A stretch of DNA of 64,000 nt from Nocardioides aurantiacus (GCF_003752505.1 NZ_RKHO01000001.1:3224001-3288000), one strand, 5' to 3'; counted from the stretch's first letter, positions 1-8,908 are shown. Numbers and translations: made by a program. Notes: generated by a model not told the origin, from the sequence alone.

Positions 1-17
1 ACGCAGCGGTGGCCCGC

Positions 18-800
18 CTAGCGCGGGAAGACTCCCGCCAGGTCGCGCCGCACGATCCGGGCGCGGGTCATCAGGCGCAGCATCACGGCGTTGGTGACGG
101 CCTGCCCCGCCATCAGCCCGACCAGCACCAGCACCTGGGCCGAGGCCGCCTCCAGGGGCGTACCGCCGCCGAGCAGCACGCCGATGAAGGCGCCGGGCAG
201 CGTCACCAGGCCGACGGTGCGGGTCTGGTCGATGCCGGGCACCAGTGCCTCCCGGGCCGAGGGCTCGACCACCAGGAAGGCCGCCTCGTGCTGCGGCAGC
301 CCGAGGGCGAGGGCGGCCTCGTAGCGTCCGTGCTGCTGCGCCAGCTCGTCCGACGTACGCCGCCCGGTCAGCGTCGCCGCCGTCATCGTCCCACCGACGA
401 CGATGCCGGCCACCGGCACGATCCCGGCCCCGGAGAACGGGACCACGCCCGACCCGAGGCTGAGCACCAGCACCGGGAGCGCGCCCGCGGCCACGGCCAG
501 GCCGACCCACCCGGCCTGGCGCGCCGGCACGTCGACCCGCCTCGTGGCGGTGGCCACCGCCACGGCGTACATCCCGAGGACGACCAGCAGCGACCACCAG
601 ACCGACGAGAGCGCGGCCGCGATGACCAGCGAGACGGCCGCGAGCTGCACCACCGCCCGCACCGCCGCGACGAGCTGCTCGCGGGCGACGCCGGTGCGGG
701 CCAGGAGCGAGACGCCGACCGCCAGCGCGACGAGCAGAACCAGCACCACGCCCAGCCGCCAGTCCGGTGCCGGCGCGACCGACCCCGCGAGCAGGATCAT
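18..800 (-). CDS. FetB/UPF0014-type ABC transporter permease
   Basis: A 260-residue polytopic inner-membrane protein made almost wholly of hydrophobic helices. It matches the FetB/YbbM (UPF0014) family in length and in the central GIVVGGTMTA and late PGAFIGVLLGG segments. E. coli FetB is the membrane half of an iron-homeostasis exporter with the ATPase FetA; no ATPase is visible here, although one could lie just outside the window. The start codon overlaps the stop of the GNAT gene by 4 bp, so the two are probably cotranslated. The stop (TAG) lies at 18-20, so the gene is complete. The substrate is not readable from sequence. Confidence 0.82.
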   Translation of the reverse strand: MILLAGSVAPAPDWRLGVVLVLLVALAVGVSLLARTGVAREQLVAAVRAVVQLAAVSLVIAAALSSVWWSLLVVLGMYAVAVATATRRVDVPARQAGWVGLAVAAGALPVLVLSLGSGVVPFSGAGIVPVAGIVVGGTMTAATLTGRRTSDELAQQHGRYEAALALGLPQHEAAFLVVEPSAREALVPGIDQTRTVGLVTLPGAFIGVLLGGGTPLEAASAQVLVLVGLMAGQAVTNAVMLRLMTRARIVRRDLAGVFPR

Positions 801-1294
801 GAGCGCAGACCCAGGACGACCGCGGCGCGGCCGTGGACCACGGCCTCCTGCTCGACCCGCAGCCCGACCTTCTCCGCGACCCGGCGCGAGGGCGCGTTGT
901 CCGGGACGACGATCGCGACCACGCGCGACTCCCCCACGGCACCGAGGGCCAGCTCCACACAGGCTCGGGCGGCCTCGGTGGCGTACCCGCGCCCCTGCAG
1001 TGCCGCCACCACGTGGTAGCCGACCTCGAGCACCTGCGCCCCGCCCACCGGTTGCCAGGTCAGCCCGCAGTCACCGACGAACTCACCCTCGTGGGTCTCC
1101 AGGACCCACAGCCCGTGGCCGTGCTCCGCGTAGCCGCGCCGGCTCCAGCGGATCCACTCCAGCGCCTCGTCGCGGGTCTTGGGCGCCGGGTAGAAGCGCA
1201 TCACCTCGGGGTCGCCGAGCAGCGCGGCCATCGCGTCGAGGTCGGCCTCCTCCATCTCGCGGAAGCGCAGACGTTCCGTCGGGGCCGGGATCAC
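797..1294 (-). CDS. GNAT family N-acetyltransferase (RimJ/RimL type)
   Basis: A 165-residue acetyltransferase of the GNAT fold. The N-terminal TERLRFREMEEADLDAM segment is typical of the RimJ/RimL-like subgroup. The acetyl-CoA pyrophosphate loop is seen as QGRGYATEA near residue 100, followed by a C-terminal NAPSRRVAEKVGL helix that usually packs on the cofactor. It probably transfers acetyl from acetyl-CoA to an amine or protein N-terminus; the substrate is unknown. Its 3' end overlaps the FetB-like permease by 4 bp, which suggests a two-gene operon following the hairpin at the end of ychF. Confidence 0.85.
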   Translation of the reverse strand: MIPAPTERLRFREMEEADLDAMAALLGDPEVMRFYPAPKTRDEALEWIRWSRRGYAEHGHGLWVLETHEGEFVGDCGLTWQPVGGAQVLEVGYHVVAALQGRGYATEAARACVELALGAVGESRVVAIVVPDNAPSRRVAEKVGLRVEQEAVVHGRAAVVLGLRS

Positions 1295-1325
1295 GCGGTC
1301 AGGCTAGGCGGAGACGCCCCTCCCC

Positions 1326-1377
1326 CGAGTCGTGTGGTCCAGCGGGCGCGCTGGCGCCCCCTCACCCACACGACTCG
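1326..1377 (-). terminator. nested hairpin downstream of ychF
   Basis: A perfect 12-bp inverted repeat, CGAGTCGTGTGG (1326-1337) with CCACACGACTCG (1366-1377), encloses a second small stem, CCAGCG/CGCTGG. It lies 15 bp past the ychF stop and 32 bp before the GNAT start. No U-tract follows, as is usual for GC-rich actinobacterial terminators. Confidence 0.6.
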
Positions 1378-1392
1378 CTCGCCGCGGACGCC

Positions 1393-2469
1393 TCAGACGT
1401 TGAAGCGGAACTCCACGACGTCGCCGTCGGCCATGACGTAGTCCTTGCCCTCCATGCGCACCTTGCCGGCGCTCTTGGCGGCGGCCATGGAGCCGGCCTC
1501 GACGAGGTCGTCGAAGGAGACGATCTCGGCCTTGATGAAGCCCTTCTGGAAGTCGGTGTGGATGACGCCGGCGGCCTCGGGCGCGGTGGCGCCCTTGCGG
1601 ACCGTCCAGGCGCGCGACTCCTTGGGGCCGGCGGTGAGGTAGGTCTGCAGGCCGAGGGTGTCGAAGCCGACCCGGGCCAGGACGTCGAGCCCGGGCTCGT
1701 CGACCCCGGTCTCGGCGAGCATCTCGCGCGCCTCCTCGTCGTCGCCGAGCTCGACCAGCTCGGCCTCGAACTTCGCGTCGAGGAAGATCGCCTCGGCCGG
1801 CGCGACGATGTCGCGCATCCGCTGCTTGAGCTCCTCGTCGCCGAGCTCGTCGGCGTCGCAGTTGAAGACGTAGATGTAGGGCTTGGCGGTCAGCAGCGAC
1901 AGCTCGCGGACGAGGTCCCGGTCGATCTTCGTCGAGCTGATCGGCGTACCGGCCTCGAGTGCCTCCAGCGCCTCGCGGGCGGCGGCGAGGTTGGCCGCCT
2001 TGGCCTTGTCGCCGCGGGCCTCCTTCTCCAGCCGCGGCACGGCCTTCTCGACCGTCTGCAGGTCGGCGAGGATCATCTCGGTCTGGATGGTGGAGATGTC
2101 CGAGGCGGGGTCGACCTTGCCGTCGACGTGGGTGACGTCCTCGTCGCGGAAGACGCGGGTCACCTGGCAGATGGCCGAGGACTCCCGGATGTGGGAGAGG
2201 AACTTGTTGCCCAGGCCCTCCCCCTGGGAGGCGCCGGCGACGATGCCGGCGATGTCGACGAACTCCACCGTGGCGGGCAGCACCTTGGCCGAGGAGAAGA
2301 TCCCGGCGAGCACGCCGAGACGGCTGTCGGGCACCCCGACGACGCCGACGTTGGGCTCGATCGTCGCGAAGGGGTAGTTCGCCGCGAGCACGTCGTTCTT
2401 GGTGAGCGCGTTGAAGAGGGTCGACTTGCCGGCGTTGGGGAGTCCGACGATCCCGATGGTGAGGGCCAC
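1393..2469 (-). CDS. ychF: redox-responsive ATPase/GTPase YchF (Obg family)
   Basis: A 358-residue TRAFAC P-loop protein of the normal YchF length. The Walker A motif GLPNAGKST begins near residue 9, the ANYPFATIEPNVG switch region follows, and the C-terminal TGS-like domain ends in KDYVMADGDVVEFRFNV, the family hallmark. YchF/OLA1 proteins hydrolyse ATP in preference to GTP, bind ribosomes and modulate translation and oxidative-stress responses. The gene is transcribed alone and diverges from the acyl-CoA ligase across a 110-bp promoter region. In M. tuberculosis the orthologue (Rv1112, from memory) bounds the same conserved block of genes that fills this window. Confidence 0.96.
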   Translation of the reverse strand: MALTIGIVGLPNAGKSTLFNALTKNDVLAANYPFATIEPNVGVVGVPDSRLGVLAGIFSSAKVLPATVEFVDIAGIVAGASQGEGLGNKFLSHIRESSAICQVTRVFRDEDVTHVDGKVDPASDISTIQTEMILADLQTVEKAVPRLEKEARGDKAKAANLAAAREALEALEAGTPISSTKIDRDLVRELSLLTAKPYIYVFNCDADELGDEELKQRMRDIVAPAEAIFLDAKFEAELVELGDDEEAREMLAETGVDEPGLDVLARVGFDTLGLQTYLTAGPKESRAWTVRKGATAPEAAGVIHTDFQKGFIKAEIVSFDDLVEAGSMAAAKSAGKVRMEGKDYVMADGDVVEFRFNV

Positions 2470-2579
2470 GGGCGGCGAGTCTACGAGCGCAGGGTCCGGG
2501 TCGCCGAATCGCCGCCGTACGCCCGGACGGGTGGGACCCGACCGGTGTGGCGCGCGTCACGACGGGGTAGACAAGGGGC

Positions 2580-4076
2580 ATGACGAACCTGGCCGACAAC
2601 CTGACCGCGACCGCCGAGCGGTTCCCCGACCGCCCCGCCATCAAGCTCGACGACCTGGTTCTGACGTGGTCCGACGTGCAGGCCGGGGCCCAGCGCGTCG
2701 CCGGGATGCTGCGCAGCAAGGGCATCGGGCCGGGCGACCGGGTCGGGATGGTGCTGCCCAACGTGCCGCCGTTCCCGGTGATCTTCTACGGCGCCCTCAC
2801 GGTCGGCGCGGTCGTGGTCCCGATGAACCCGCTGCTCAAGGGCCGCGAGGTGAAGTACTACCTCGAGGACTCCGGCGCCTCGATCGTCTTCGCGTGGAAG
2901 GACATGGCCGAGGAGGCCGGCAAGGGCGCCTCGGAGGTCGGCATCGAGTGCGTCGAGGTCGGCACCGACTTCGCCGACGTGCTGGCCCAGCACGACCCCG
3001 TCACCGAGGTGGTCAGCCGCGAGGACGACGACGACGTCGTGCTGCTCTACACCTCCGGCACCACCGGGCAGCCCAAGGGGGCCCAGCTGACGCACCACAG
3101 CATGAGCACCAACGCCGCGACCAGCGCCGAGACCCTCATCGAGATCACCGAGGACGACGTCGTCATGGGCTGCCTGCCCCTCTTCCACGTGTTCGGGCTG
3201 ACCTGCGGTCTCAACGCCTCGGTCCTCAAGGGCTCCTGCCTGACCCTGGTCCCGCGCTTCGACCCCGAGAAGGCGCTCGAGGTCGTGGGCCGCGACAAGG
3301 TCACCGTCTTCGAGGGCGTCCCGACCATGTACGCCGCGCTGCTGCACGCCAAGGGCGCGGACGCAGCCGACATGTCGAGCCTGCGCACCTGCATCTCCGG
3401 CGGCTCGGCCATGCCCGTGGAGGTGATGAAGAGCTTCGAGAAGAAGTTCGACTGCATCGTGCTCGAGGGCTACGGCCTGTCCGAGACCTCCCCGGTCGCC
3501 TCCTTCAACCAGCCCGGCCAGGAGCGCAAGCCCGGCTCGATCGGCACCGAGGTCCGGGGCTGCGAGATGAAGGTCGTCGACGACGACGGCAACGAGGTCC
3601 CCCAGGGCGAGAAGGGCGAGATCGTCATCAAGGGCGAGAACGTCATGAAGGGGTACTGGGGACGGGACGAGGCGACCGCCGAGTCGATCAAGGACGGCTG
3701 GTTCGCCACCGGGGACGTCGCCACCCGTGACGAGGACGGCTACTTCTTCATCGTCGACCGCAAGAAGGACCTCATCATCCGCGGGGGTTACAACGTCTAC
3801 CCGCGCGAGGTCGAGGAGGCGCTCTACGAGCACGAGGCCGTCCGCGAGGTGGCCGTGATCGGCATCAAGGACGACTCGCTCGGCGAGGAGGTCGGCGCCG
3901 CCGTCGCGCTCAAGGAGGGCGCCTCGGTCGAGGTCGAGGAGCTGCAGGCCTTCGCCAAGGACCGGCTGGCCGCCTACAAGTACCCCCGCGCGGTGTGGAT
4001 CGTCGAGGAGCTCCCCAAGGGCCCCACCGGCAAGATCCTGCGCCGCGAGGTCAACGCACCCGAGAACGGATCCTGA
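2580..4076 (+). CDS. long-chain fatty-acid--CoA ligase (AMP-binding)
   Basis: A 498-residue adenylate-forming enzyme of the acyl-CoA synthetase (ANL) superfamily. The P-loop [12 protein letters not shown] lies near residues 158-169, GYGLSETSP near 299 is the A5 motif, [14 protein letters not shown] is A7, [20 protein letters not shown] is A8, and [10 protein letters not shown] carries the C-terminal catalytic lysine (A10). It should convert a carboxylic (probably fatty) acid, ATP and CoA to acyl-CoA, AMP and PPi in the cytoplasm. Its stop overlaps the start of the PHA synthase gene (TGATG), so it heads a coupled operon and may feed acyl-CoA into PHA or beta-oxidation metabolism. Confidence 0.94.
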   Translation: MTNLADNLTATAERFPDRPAIKLDDLVLTWSDVQAGAQRVAGMLRSKGIGPGDRVGMVLPNVPPFPVIFYGALTVGAVVVPMNPLLKGREVKYYLEDSGASIVFAWKDMAEEAGKGASEVGIECVEVGTDFADVLAQHDPVTEVVSREDDDDVVLLYTSGTTGQPKGAQLTHHSMSTNAATSAETLIEITEDDVVMGCLPLFHVFGLTCGLNASVLKGSCLTLVPRFDPEKALEVVGRDKVTVFEGVPTMYAALLHAKGADAADMSSLRTCISGGSAMPVEVMKSFEKKFDCIVLEGYGLSETSPVASFNQPGQERKPGSIGTEVRGCEMKVVDDDGNEVPQGEKGEIVIKGENVMKGYWGRDEATAESIKDGWFATGDVATRDEDGYFFIVDRKKDLIIRGGYNVYPREVEEALYEHEAVREVAVIGIKDDSLGEEVGAAVALKEGASVEVEELQAFAKDRLAAYKYPRAVWIVEELPKGPTGKILRREVNAPENGS

Positions 4077-6010
4077 TGACAGCCACGACCGAGAAGCCGG
4101 CCGTCGAGACCCCCGCGCAGCGGGCCTCCGAGGAGCAGCCGGCGCAGAAGAAGCCGGCGGCGAAGAAGTCCTCGCCGACCACGAAGGCAGCTGCGAGGAG
4201 GACGAGCCGGAAGGGCGCGGCCAAGGCGAGCGAGAAGGCGTCGGGGGCGGCGTCGGGGGCGGCGGAACGTCGGATGCACCGCCAGGACGAGTCGCAGGAG
4301 CAGGCCGAGACCTCGGCCAGCACCGCCCTCGCCACCCCCCTCGACCTGCTGCTGGCCGACGCCGGCACCGGGCCGCTGCGGCGGTTCGTGCCCGGGGTCT
4401 CCGGCATCAAGTTCACCGCGGGGCTCGCGCGCCACCCCGGCAAGGTCGTACGCCGCACCACCGGGCTCGCCGCCGAGCTGACCCGGGTCGGCCTGGGCCG
4501 CTCCCGGCTCGCCCCGGCCGAGAAGGACCGCCGCTTCACCGAGGAGGCGTGGGCCCGCAACCCGCTGTTCAAGCGCACCCTCCAGGGCTACCTCGCGCTC
4601 GGCGCGGCCGCCCGCGGCCTGGTCGACGACGCCGCGCTCGAGTGGGGCGACGACCAGCGGATCCGCTTCATCATGGACAACCTGGTCGAGGCGGCCGCAC
4701 CCAGCAACAACCCCTTCCTGAACCCCAAGGTGCTCAAGCGGACCCTCGACACCGGGGGCGGCAACCTCGTCGAGGGCGGCCGTCGGCTGGTGCGCGACTT
4801 CGCGACCCCGCCGCGGGTGCCGTCGATGGTCGAGGCCGACGCCTTCGAGGTCGGCAAGGACATCGCCGTCACCCCGGGTGCCGTCGTGTTCCGCACCGAC
4901 GTCTTCGAGCTGATCCAGTACACCCCGCAGACGCCCAAGGTGCGCGAGGTCCCGGTGCTGATCGTGCCGCCGACGATCAACAAGTACTACGTCATCGACC
5001 TCGCCGAGCAGCGCTCGCTCGTCGAGCACCTCGTGCAGTCCGGCCAGCAGGTGTTCTGCATCTCCTGGCGCAACCCCGACGTGCGTCACGCCGACTGGGG
5101 CCTGGACACCTACGGCCAGGCGATCCTGGAGGCGATGTCGGCCTGCGAGGACATCTCGCGCCAGGACAGGACCGCGATCTTCGGGATCTGCTCCGGCGGC
5201 ATGATCGCCTCGATGGTGCTCGCGCACCTGGCCCGGACCGACCAGCTCGACCGCGTGGCGGCGTACAGCCTGGCGGTGACGGTGCTCGACCAGGAGCGCG
5301 CGGGCGTCACCAGCGCGCTGCTGTCGCACAAGTCGGCGGCCGCTTCGACGCAGGCGTCGAAGGAGAAGGGCTACCTCGACGGGCGCACGCTGGCGGAGAT
5401 CTTCGCTTGGCTGCGGCCCAACGACCTGATCTGGAACTACTGGGTCAACAACTACCTGATGGGCCACGCCCCGAAGGCCTTCGACATCCTCTACTGGAAC
5501 GCCGACCCGGTGCGGATGTCGGCGGCGATGCACCGCGACTTCATGGACCTGGCGATCCGCAACGCCCTGGTCGAGCCCGACGCGGCGACGATCCTCGACA
5601 CCCCCGTGGACCTGTCCCGGGTCACCACCGACGCCTACGTCGTGGCCGGGATCGCCGACCACCTGTGCAAGTGGGAGTCGTGCTACCAGACGACCCAGCT
5701 GCTGGGCGGCGACACCAAGTTCGTGCTGTCGACCAGCGGGCACATCGCCGCCATGGTCAACCCGCCCGGCAACCCCAAGGCCAGCTTCCAGACCTCGCCG
5801 TCCGGAGGTGGCCAGCAGGGCACCGACAACCCGGCCGACGCCGCCGAGTGGCTCGACCGGGCGGTCAAGGTCAAGGGCAGCTGGTGGGACGACTGGACGG
5901 GCTGGCTGGCCGAGCGCACCGGCGAGGAGAGGGCCAAGCCCCGTCGCCTGGGCAACGCGTCCCACGAGCCGCTCGCGGACGCGCCCGGGACCTACGTCCA
6001 TGACCGCTGA
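4076..6010 (+). CDS. phaC: poly(3-hydroxyalkanoate) synthase with Lys/Ala-rich N-terminal tail
   Basis: A 644-residue PHA synthase. The lipase-like box GICSGG holds the nucleophile Cys372, with Asp528 (GIADHLC) and His556 (SGHIAAMVNPPGNP) completing the triad. The WRNPD segment and the GNPKASF end are typical of PhaC. It polymerises (R)-3-hydroxyacyl-CoA at the granule surface. It is longer than usual because residues about 22-65 form a basic low-complexity tail (KKPAAKK, TTKAAARRTSRKGAAK) resembling histone H1 or PhaF-type phasin tails. The start chosen is the ATG overlapping the ligase stop; an upstream in-frame start would only extend into ligase sequence. No PhaE/PhaR partner is seen. Confidence 0.95.
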   Translation: MTATTEKPAVETPAQRASEEQPAQKKPAAKKSSPTTKAAARRTSRKGAAKASEKASGAASGAAERRMHRQDESQEQAETSASTALATPLDLLLADAGTGPLRRFVPGVSGIKFTAGLARHPGKVVRRTTGLAAELTRVGLGRSRLAPAEKDRRFTEEAWARNPLFKRTLQGYLALGAAARGLVDDAALEWGDDQRIRFIMDNLVEAAAPSNNPFLNPKVLKRTLDTGGGNLVEGGRRLVRDFATPPRVPSMVEADAFEVGKDIAVTPGAVVFRTDVFELIQYTPQTPKVREVPVLIVPPTINKYYVIDLAEQRSLVEHLVQSGQQVFCISWRNPDVRHADWGLDTYGQAILEAMSACEDISRQDRTAIFGICSGGMIASMVLAHLARTDQLDRVAAYSLAVTVLDQERAGVTSALLSHKSAAASTQASKEKGYLDGRTLAEIFAWLRPNDLIWNYWVNNYLMGHAPKAFDILYWNADPVRMSAAMHRDFMDLAIRNALVEPDAATILDTPVDLSRVTTDAYVVAGIADHLCKWESCYQTTQLLGGDTKFVLSTSGHIAAMVNPPGNPKASFQTSPSGGGQQGTDNPADAAEWLDRAVKVKGSWWDDWTGWLAERTGEERAKPRRLGNASHEPLADAPGTYVHDR

Positions 6011-6893
6011 GCCGCCGCAGGGAGCCTCCGGCGACGGTGACGTGATGACGCCGCTCCGCCGCGACGTCGTGCGCCAGCTGACGGTGCGCGGCATCACGGC
6101 ACGCGTGTCCGTGCGGCCCGGGGTCGGGTCCTACGCGAGCAAGCCGCCACTGCTGCTGTGCAACGGCATCGGGGTCAGCCTCGAGGCGTTGCAGCCGTTG
6201 GTCGACCAGCTCCACCCCGACCGCGGCCTGGTGCGCTTCGACGTGCCCGGCATCGGCGGGTCGGCGCTGCCGCCCACGCCGTACCCCATCGCCGCGCTGT
6301 CGTCGTGGGTCACCGCCCTGATGGCCAAGCTGGGGCACCGCCGCTTCGACGTCTTCGGGCTGTCGTGGGGCGGTGGCCTGGCCCAGCAGCTGGCGGTGCA
6401 GTCGCCGCGCAAGGTGCACCGCGTGGTGCTGGTCGCCACCGGCACCGGCTGCCTGATGGTGCCCGCCTCGCCGCGGGTGCTCGGCATCATGTCGACGCCG
6501 CGACGCCACCGCGACCCGGAGTACGCCGCTCGGGTGGCCCCCGAGATCTACGGCGGCTCGATGCGCACCGATCCCGAGCGTGGTGCCGCCCTGCTCCACG
6601 CCGCGACCCGGTCGGGCCCGAAGCGGGGCTACTACTACCAGCTCGCCGCGATGGCGGGCTGGACGAGCCTGCCGTTCCTCGGCCTGCTGCGGCAGCCGAC
6701 CCTGGTGATGGGGGGCGACGACGACCCGATCATCCCGGCGGTCAACCCCCGGATGCAGGCGGCGATGATCCCGCGCGCCCGGCTGCACCTCTACCACGGC
6801 GGCCACCTCGGCATCCTGACCGAGGCCGACGAGCTGGCCCCGGTGATCGATGCCTTCCTGGACGAGCCCGACACCCTGAGGAGACCTGCATGA
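6000..6893 (+). CDS. phaZ: alpha/beta hydrolase, intracellular PHA depolymerase-like
   Basis: A 297-residue alpha/beta hydrolase that most resembles the intracellular medium-chain PHA depolymerase (PhaZ) of pseudomonads. It shows PPLLLCNGIG followed by a DVPGIGGS loop, the nucleophile elbow GLSWGGGLAQQ near residues 119-129, an Asp-rich MGGDDDPIIP strand end and the His loop YHGGHLGI. It would hydrolyse stored polymer to 3-hydroxy acids. The ATG at 6000 lies within the last codons of phaC (11-bp overlap), so synthesis and mobilisation enzymes are translationally coupled. A general esterase role cannot be excluded from sequence alone. Confidence 0.85.
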   Translation: MTAEPPQGASGDGDVMTPLRRDVVRQLTVRGITARVSVRPGVGSYASKPPLLLCNGIGVSLEALQPLVDQLHPDRGLVRFDVPGIGGSALPPTPYPIAALSSWVTALMAKLGHRRFDVFGLSWGGGLAQQLAVQSPRKVHRVVLVATGTGCLMVPASPRVLGIMSTPRRHRDPEYAARVAPEIYGGSMRTDPERGAALLHAATRSGPKRGYYYQLAAMAGWTSLPFLGLLRQPTLVMGGDDDPIIPAVNPRMQAAMIPRARLHLYHGGHLGILTEADELAPVIDAFLDEPDTLRRPA

Positions 6894-8086
6894 GCGAGCT
6901 CGACGGCCAGGTGGACGAGTCCCCCTTCTCCGACTTCCTGGGGTTCGAGCTGCTGCTCGAGGAGCAGGACCGCGAGCTGCTCAGCCGGGTGCGGGCGTGG
7001 ATGACCCGTGAGGTCGAGCCGGTCATCAACGACTACTGGACCCGCGCGGAGTTCCCCCACGAGCTGCTGGGTGGCATGGCCGAGCTCGGCATCGCCGGCC
7101 TGGCGTACGACGGCCCCGGCTGTCCCGGCCGCGGCGCTCTCGTCGACGGCCTGGTCGCCATGGAGCTCGCCCGCGTCGACCCCTCGATGGGCACCTTCAT
7201 GGGCGTCCACGGCGGCCTGGCGATGGGCTCGATCCAGCTCGGCGGCTCCGACGAGCAGCGCGAGCGCTGGCTGCCCGCGATGGCGCGGATGGAGCTGATC
7301 GGCGCCTTCGGCCTGACCGAGCCCGAGACCGGCTCGGCCATCTCGCAGGGCCTGGCCACCACCGCGACCCGCGACGGCGACGAGTGGGTCCTCAACGGCG
7401 ACAAGAAGTGGATCGGCAACGCGACCTTCGCCGACCTGATCGTCGTCTGGGCCCGCGACACCGACGACGGCCAGGTCAAGGGCTTCGTCGTCGAGAAGGG
7501 CACCGACGGCGTCGAGCTGGTCAAGCAGGAGGACAAGATCGCCCTCCGCGTCGTCCAGAACGCCGAGATCCACCTGCGCGACGCCCGGGTCCCCGAGGCC
7601 AACCGGCTGCAGCGCGCCGAGTCCTTCCGCACCACCGCCGACGTGCTGCGCGTGACCCGGATGGGCGTGGCCTGGCAGGCCGCCGGGTGCGCCCGCGGCG
7701 CCTTCGAGCACGCGCTGCGCTACACCAAGCAGCGCGAGCAGTTCGGGCGTCCGATCGCCGGCTTCCAGATGGTCCAGGACCTGCTGGTCAAGATGCTGGC
7801 CAACGTCACCGCGTCCACCGCCATGAACGCCCGCGCCTCGCAGCTGCAGGACGCCGGCCAGCTGCGCGACGAGCACGCCTCGCTGTGCAAGGCCCACGCG
7901 ACGGTCCGGATGCGCGAGGCGGTCGGCTGGGCCCGCGAGGTCCTCGGCGGCAACGGCATCCTGCTCGAGCACCACGTCGGCCGCTTCGTGGCCGACGCCG
8001 AGGCGATCTACTCCTACGAGGGCACCCGCGAGATCAACACCCTCATCGTCGGTCGGGCGATCACGGGCGAGAGCGCCTTCGTCTAG
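6890..8086 (+). CDS. acyl-CoA dehydrogenase (glutaryl-CoA dehydrogenase-like)
   Basis: A 398-residue flavin acyl-CoA dehydrogenase. The FAD/substrate loop GAFGLTEPETGS occurs near residues 137-148 and KKWIGNATFAD follows. The catalytic base is Glu377 in YSYEGTREIN, the position used by glutaryl-CoA and several short-chain dehydrogenases. It oxidises an acyl-CoA to an enoyl-CoA, passing electrons to ETF. Its ATG overlaps the depolymerase stop (ATGA), placing it last in the ligase-phaC-phaZ-dehydrogenase operon, where it may degrade the released acids or route intermediates into polymer. The chain-length preference is not determinable here. Confidence 0.93.
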   Translation: MSELDGQVDESPFSDFLGFELLLEEQDRELLSRVRAWMTREVEPVINDYWTRAEFPHELLGGMAELGIAGLAYDGPGCPGRGALVDGLVAMELARVDPSMGTFMGVHGGLAMGSIQLGGSDEQRERWLPAMARMELIGAFGLTEPETGSAISQGLATTATRDGDEWVLNGDKKWIGNATFADLIVVWARDTDDGQVKGFVVEKGTDGVELVKQEDKIALRVVQNAEIHLRDARVPEANRLQRAESFRTTADVLRVTRMGVAWQAAGCARGAFEHALRYTKQREQFGRPIAGFQMVQDLLVKMLANVTASTAMNARASQLQDAGQLRDEHASLCKAHATVRMREAVGWAREVLGGNGILLEHHVGRFVADAEAIYSYEGTREINTLIVGRAITGESAFV

Positions 8087-8131
8087 GGCTGGCCCCCCGC
8101 TGCGGTGGTGGGGCGAGCGGGGTGGCGTGGT

Positions 8132-8175
8132 GCGTCATGCGTCCTCGTCGTCCTGACGACCACCTCGTACGACGC
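8132..8175. repeat. palindromic intergenic repeat, solitary copy (family GCGTCAT...ATGACGC)
   Basis: A 44-bp imperfect palindrome beginning GCGTCATGCG and ending CGTACGACGC. It belongs to the same family as the copies at 33739-33966 and 35028-35072. It lies in the 148-bp gap between the convergent acyl-CoA dehydrogenase and P-loop kinase genes. Confidence 0.65.
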
Positions 8176-8193
8176 TCCGAGGCCCCGCCGCCT

Positions 8194-8220
8194 CCCCGAC
8201 GTCCCCGACGTCCCCGACGT
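8194..8220. repeat. three tandem copies of CCCCGACGT
   Basis: Three exact head-to-tail copies of the 9-mer CCCCGACGT are followed by a degraded fourth (to 8232). They sit immediately past the 3' end of the P-loop kinase gene. This is probably a slipped-strand expansion; no function is evident. Confidence 0.7.
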
Positions 8221-8234
8221 CCCCCCGGACGTCA

Positions 8235-8792
8235 TCAGGATCGTGGTCTGGAGGCCACGATCGCGATGACGTCCCGGGCGAGGGCAGGGACGTCGACGGG
8301 AGCGGAGGTGTCGACCTCGACGACCGGCCAGCCTCCGGCCAGCGGCGCGCGCGCCTCCGGCGGCCACAGCTCGTCCTCGGGGCGGTCGGCGTCGAAGTGA
8401 CCCGGCCCCTTGGTGGCCGCGCGGGCGGCGTACCGCTCCCGCAGCGTCGGTACGTCGACCCGGCAGTGCACCTCGACGTCCACCCCGAGCTCGCCCAGCT
8501 GCTCGAGCGCCCGGGCCCGGTCGACCCACACGCTGTCCAGCACCCCCGACCGCGCCTCCCGGGCGACAGCCAGCAGCGCCACCACCGCGGCCCGTCCCAG
8601 CGCCCGCGAGATCGCGACGTCCGCCGCCCCCAGGACGTCGACCAGTCCCTGCTTCAGGGTGTCCTTGGCCAGCAGCGGCAGCCCGAGCTCGACCGCGAGC
8701 GCGGCCGCGAGGGTGCTCTTGCCGGAGGCGGGCGGACCGGTGAGGACGACGTACACCCGACCATCCCACCGCGCCGGACCACCGGCGTCCAC
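8235..8792 (-). CDS. AAA-type P-loop kinase-like protein
   Basis: A 185-residue protein with an N-terminal Walker A motif GPPASGKST (about residues 19-27), a Lys-Asp containing LLAKDTLKQGL segment after the first helix and a VDVEVHCRVDVP strand. It resembles small nucleotide/sugar kinase-like NTPases such as the gluconate or chloramphenicol phosphotransferase-like folds. The phosphoryl acceptor is unknown. A GTG at 8756 (VYVVLTGPP...) is an equally plausible start and would remove a low-complexity leader. It faces the PHA operon tail-to-tail and lies downstream of the helicase gene, separated from it by a palindromic element. Confidence 0.75.
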   Translation of the reverse strand: MDAGGPARWDGRVYVVLTGPPASGKSTLAAALAVELGLPLLAKDTLKQGLVDVLGAADVAISRALGRAAVVALLAVAREARSGVLDSVWVDRARALEQLGELGVDVEVHCRVDVPTLRERYAARAATKGPGHFDADRPEDELWPPEARAPLAGGWPVVEVDTSAPVDVPALARDVIAIVASRPRS

Positions 8793-8836
8793 GGGTGGCG
8801 GGGCGGCGTACGGACAAGTCGGGCGGCCGGTGCGCC

Positions 8837-8908
8837 GAAACTGCCCGGTGGTGCCCGTTTGCTCCCGGTTTCCCGGGCAGTTTCACCGGCTAGCCGGTGA
8901 AACTGCCC
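8837..8908. terminator. perfect 34-bp palindrome with a third copy of its arm (GAAACTGCCC element)
   Basis: Positions 8875-8908 form an exact 34-bp palindrome (arms GGGCAGTTTCACCGGCT and complement) that ends on the last base of the helicase gene. An additional GAAACTGCCCGG at 8837-8848 is the inverted partner of CCGGGCAGTTTC at 8873-8884, so two mutually exclusive stems can form. It is most simply a helicase terminator, but the three-arm layout is unusual. Confidence 0.6.

Noticed and set aside
403-2583. Long plus-strand open frame (726 codons) across the GNAT and ychF genes
   Set aside because: It is antisense to two clear minus-strand genes, has low-complexity Arg/Pro/Ala/Gly content and no domain; a high-GC shadow.
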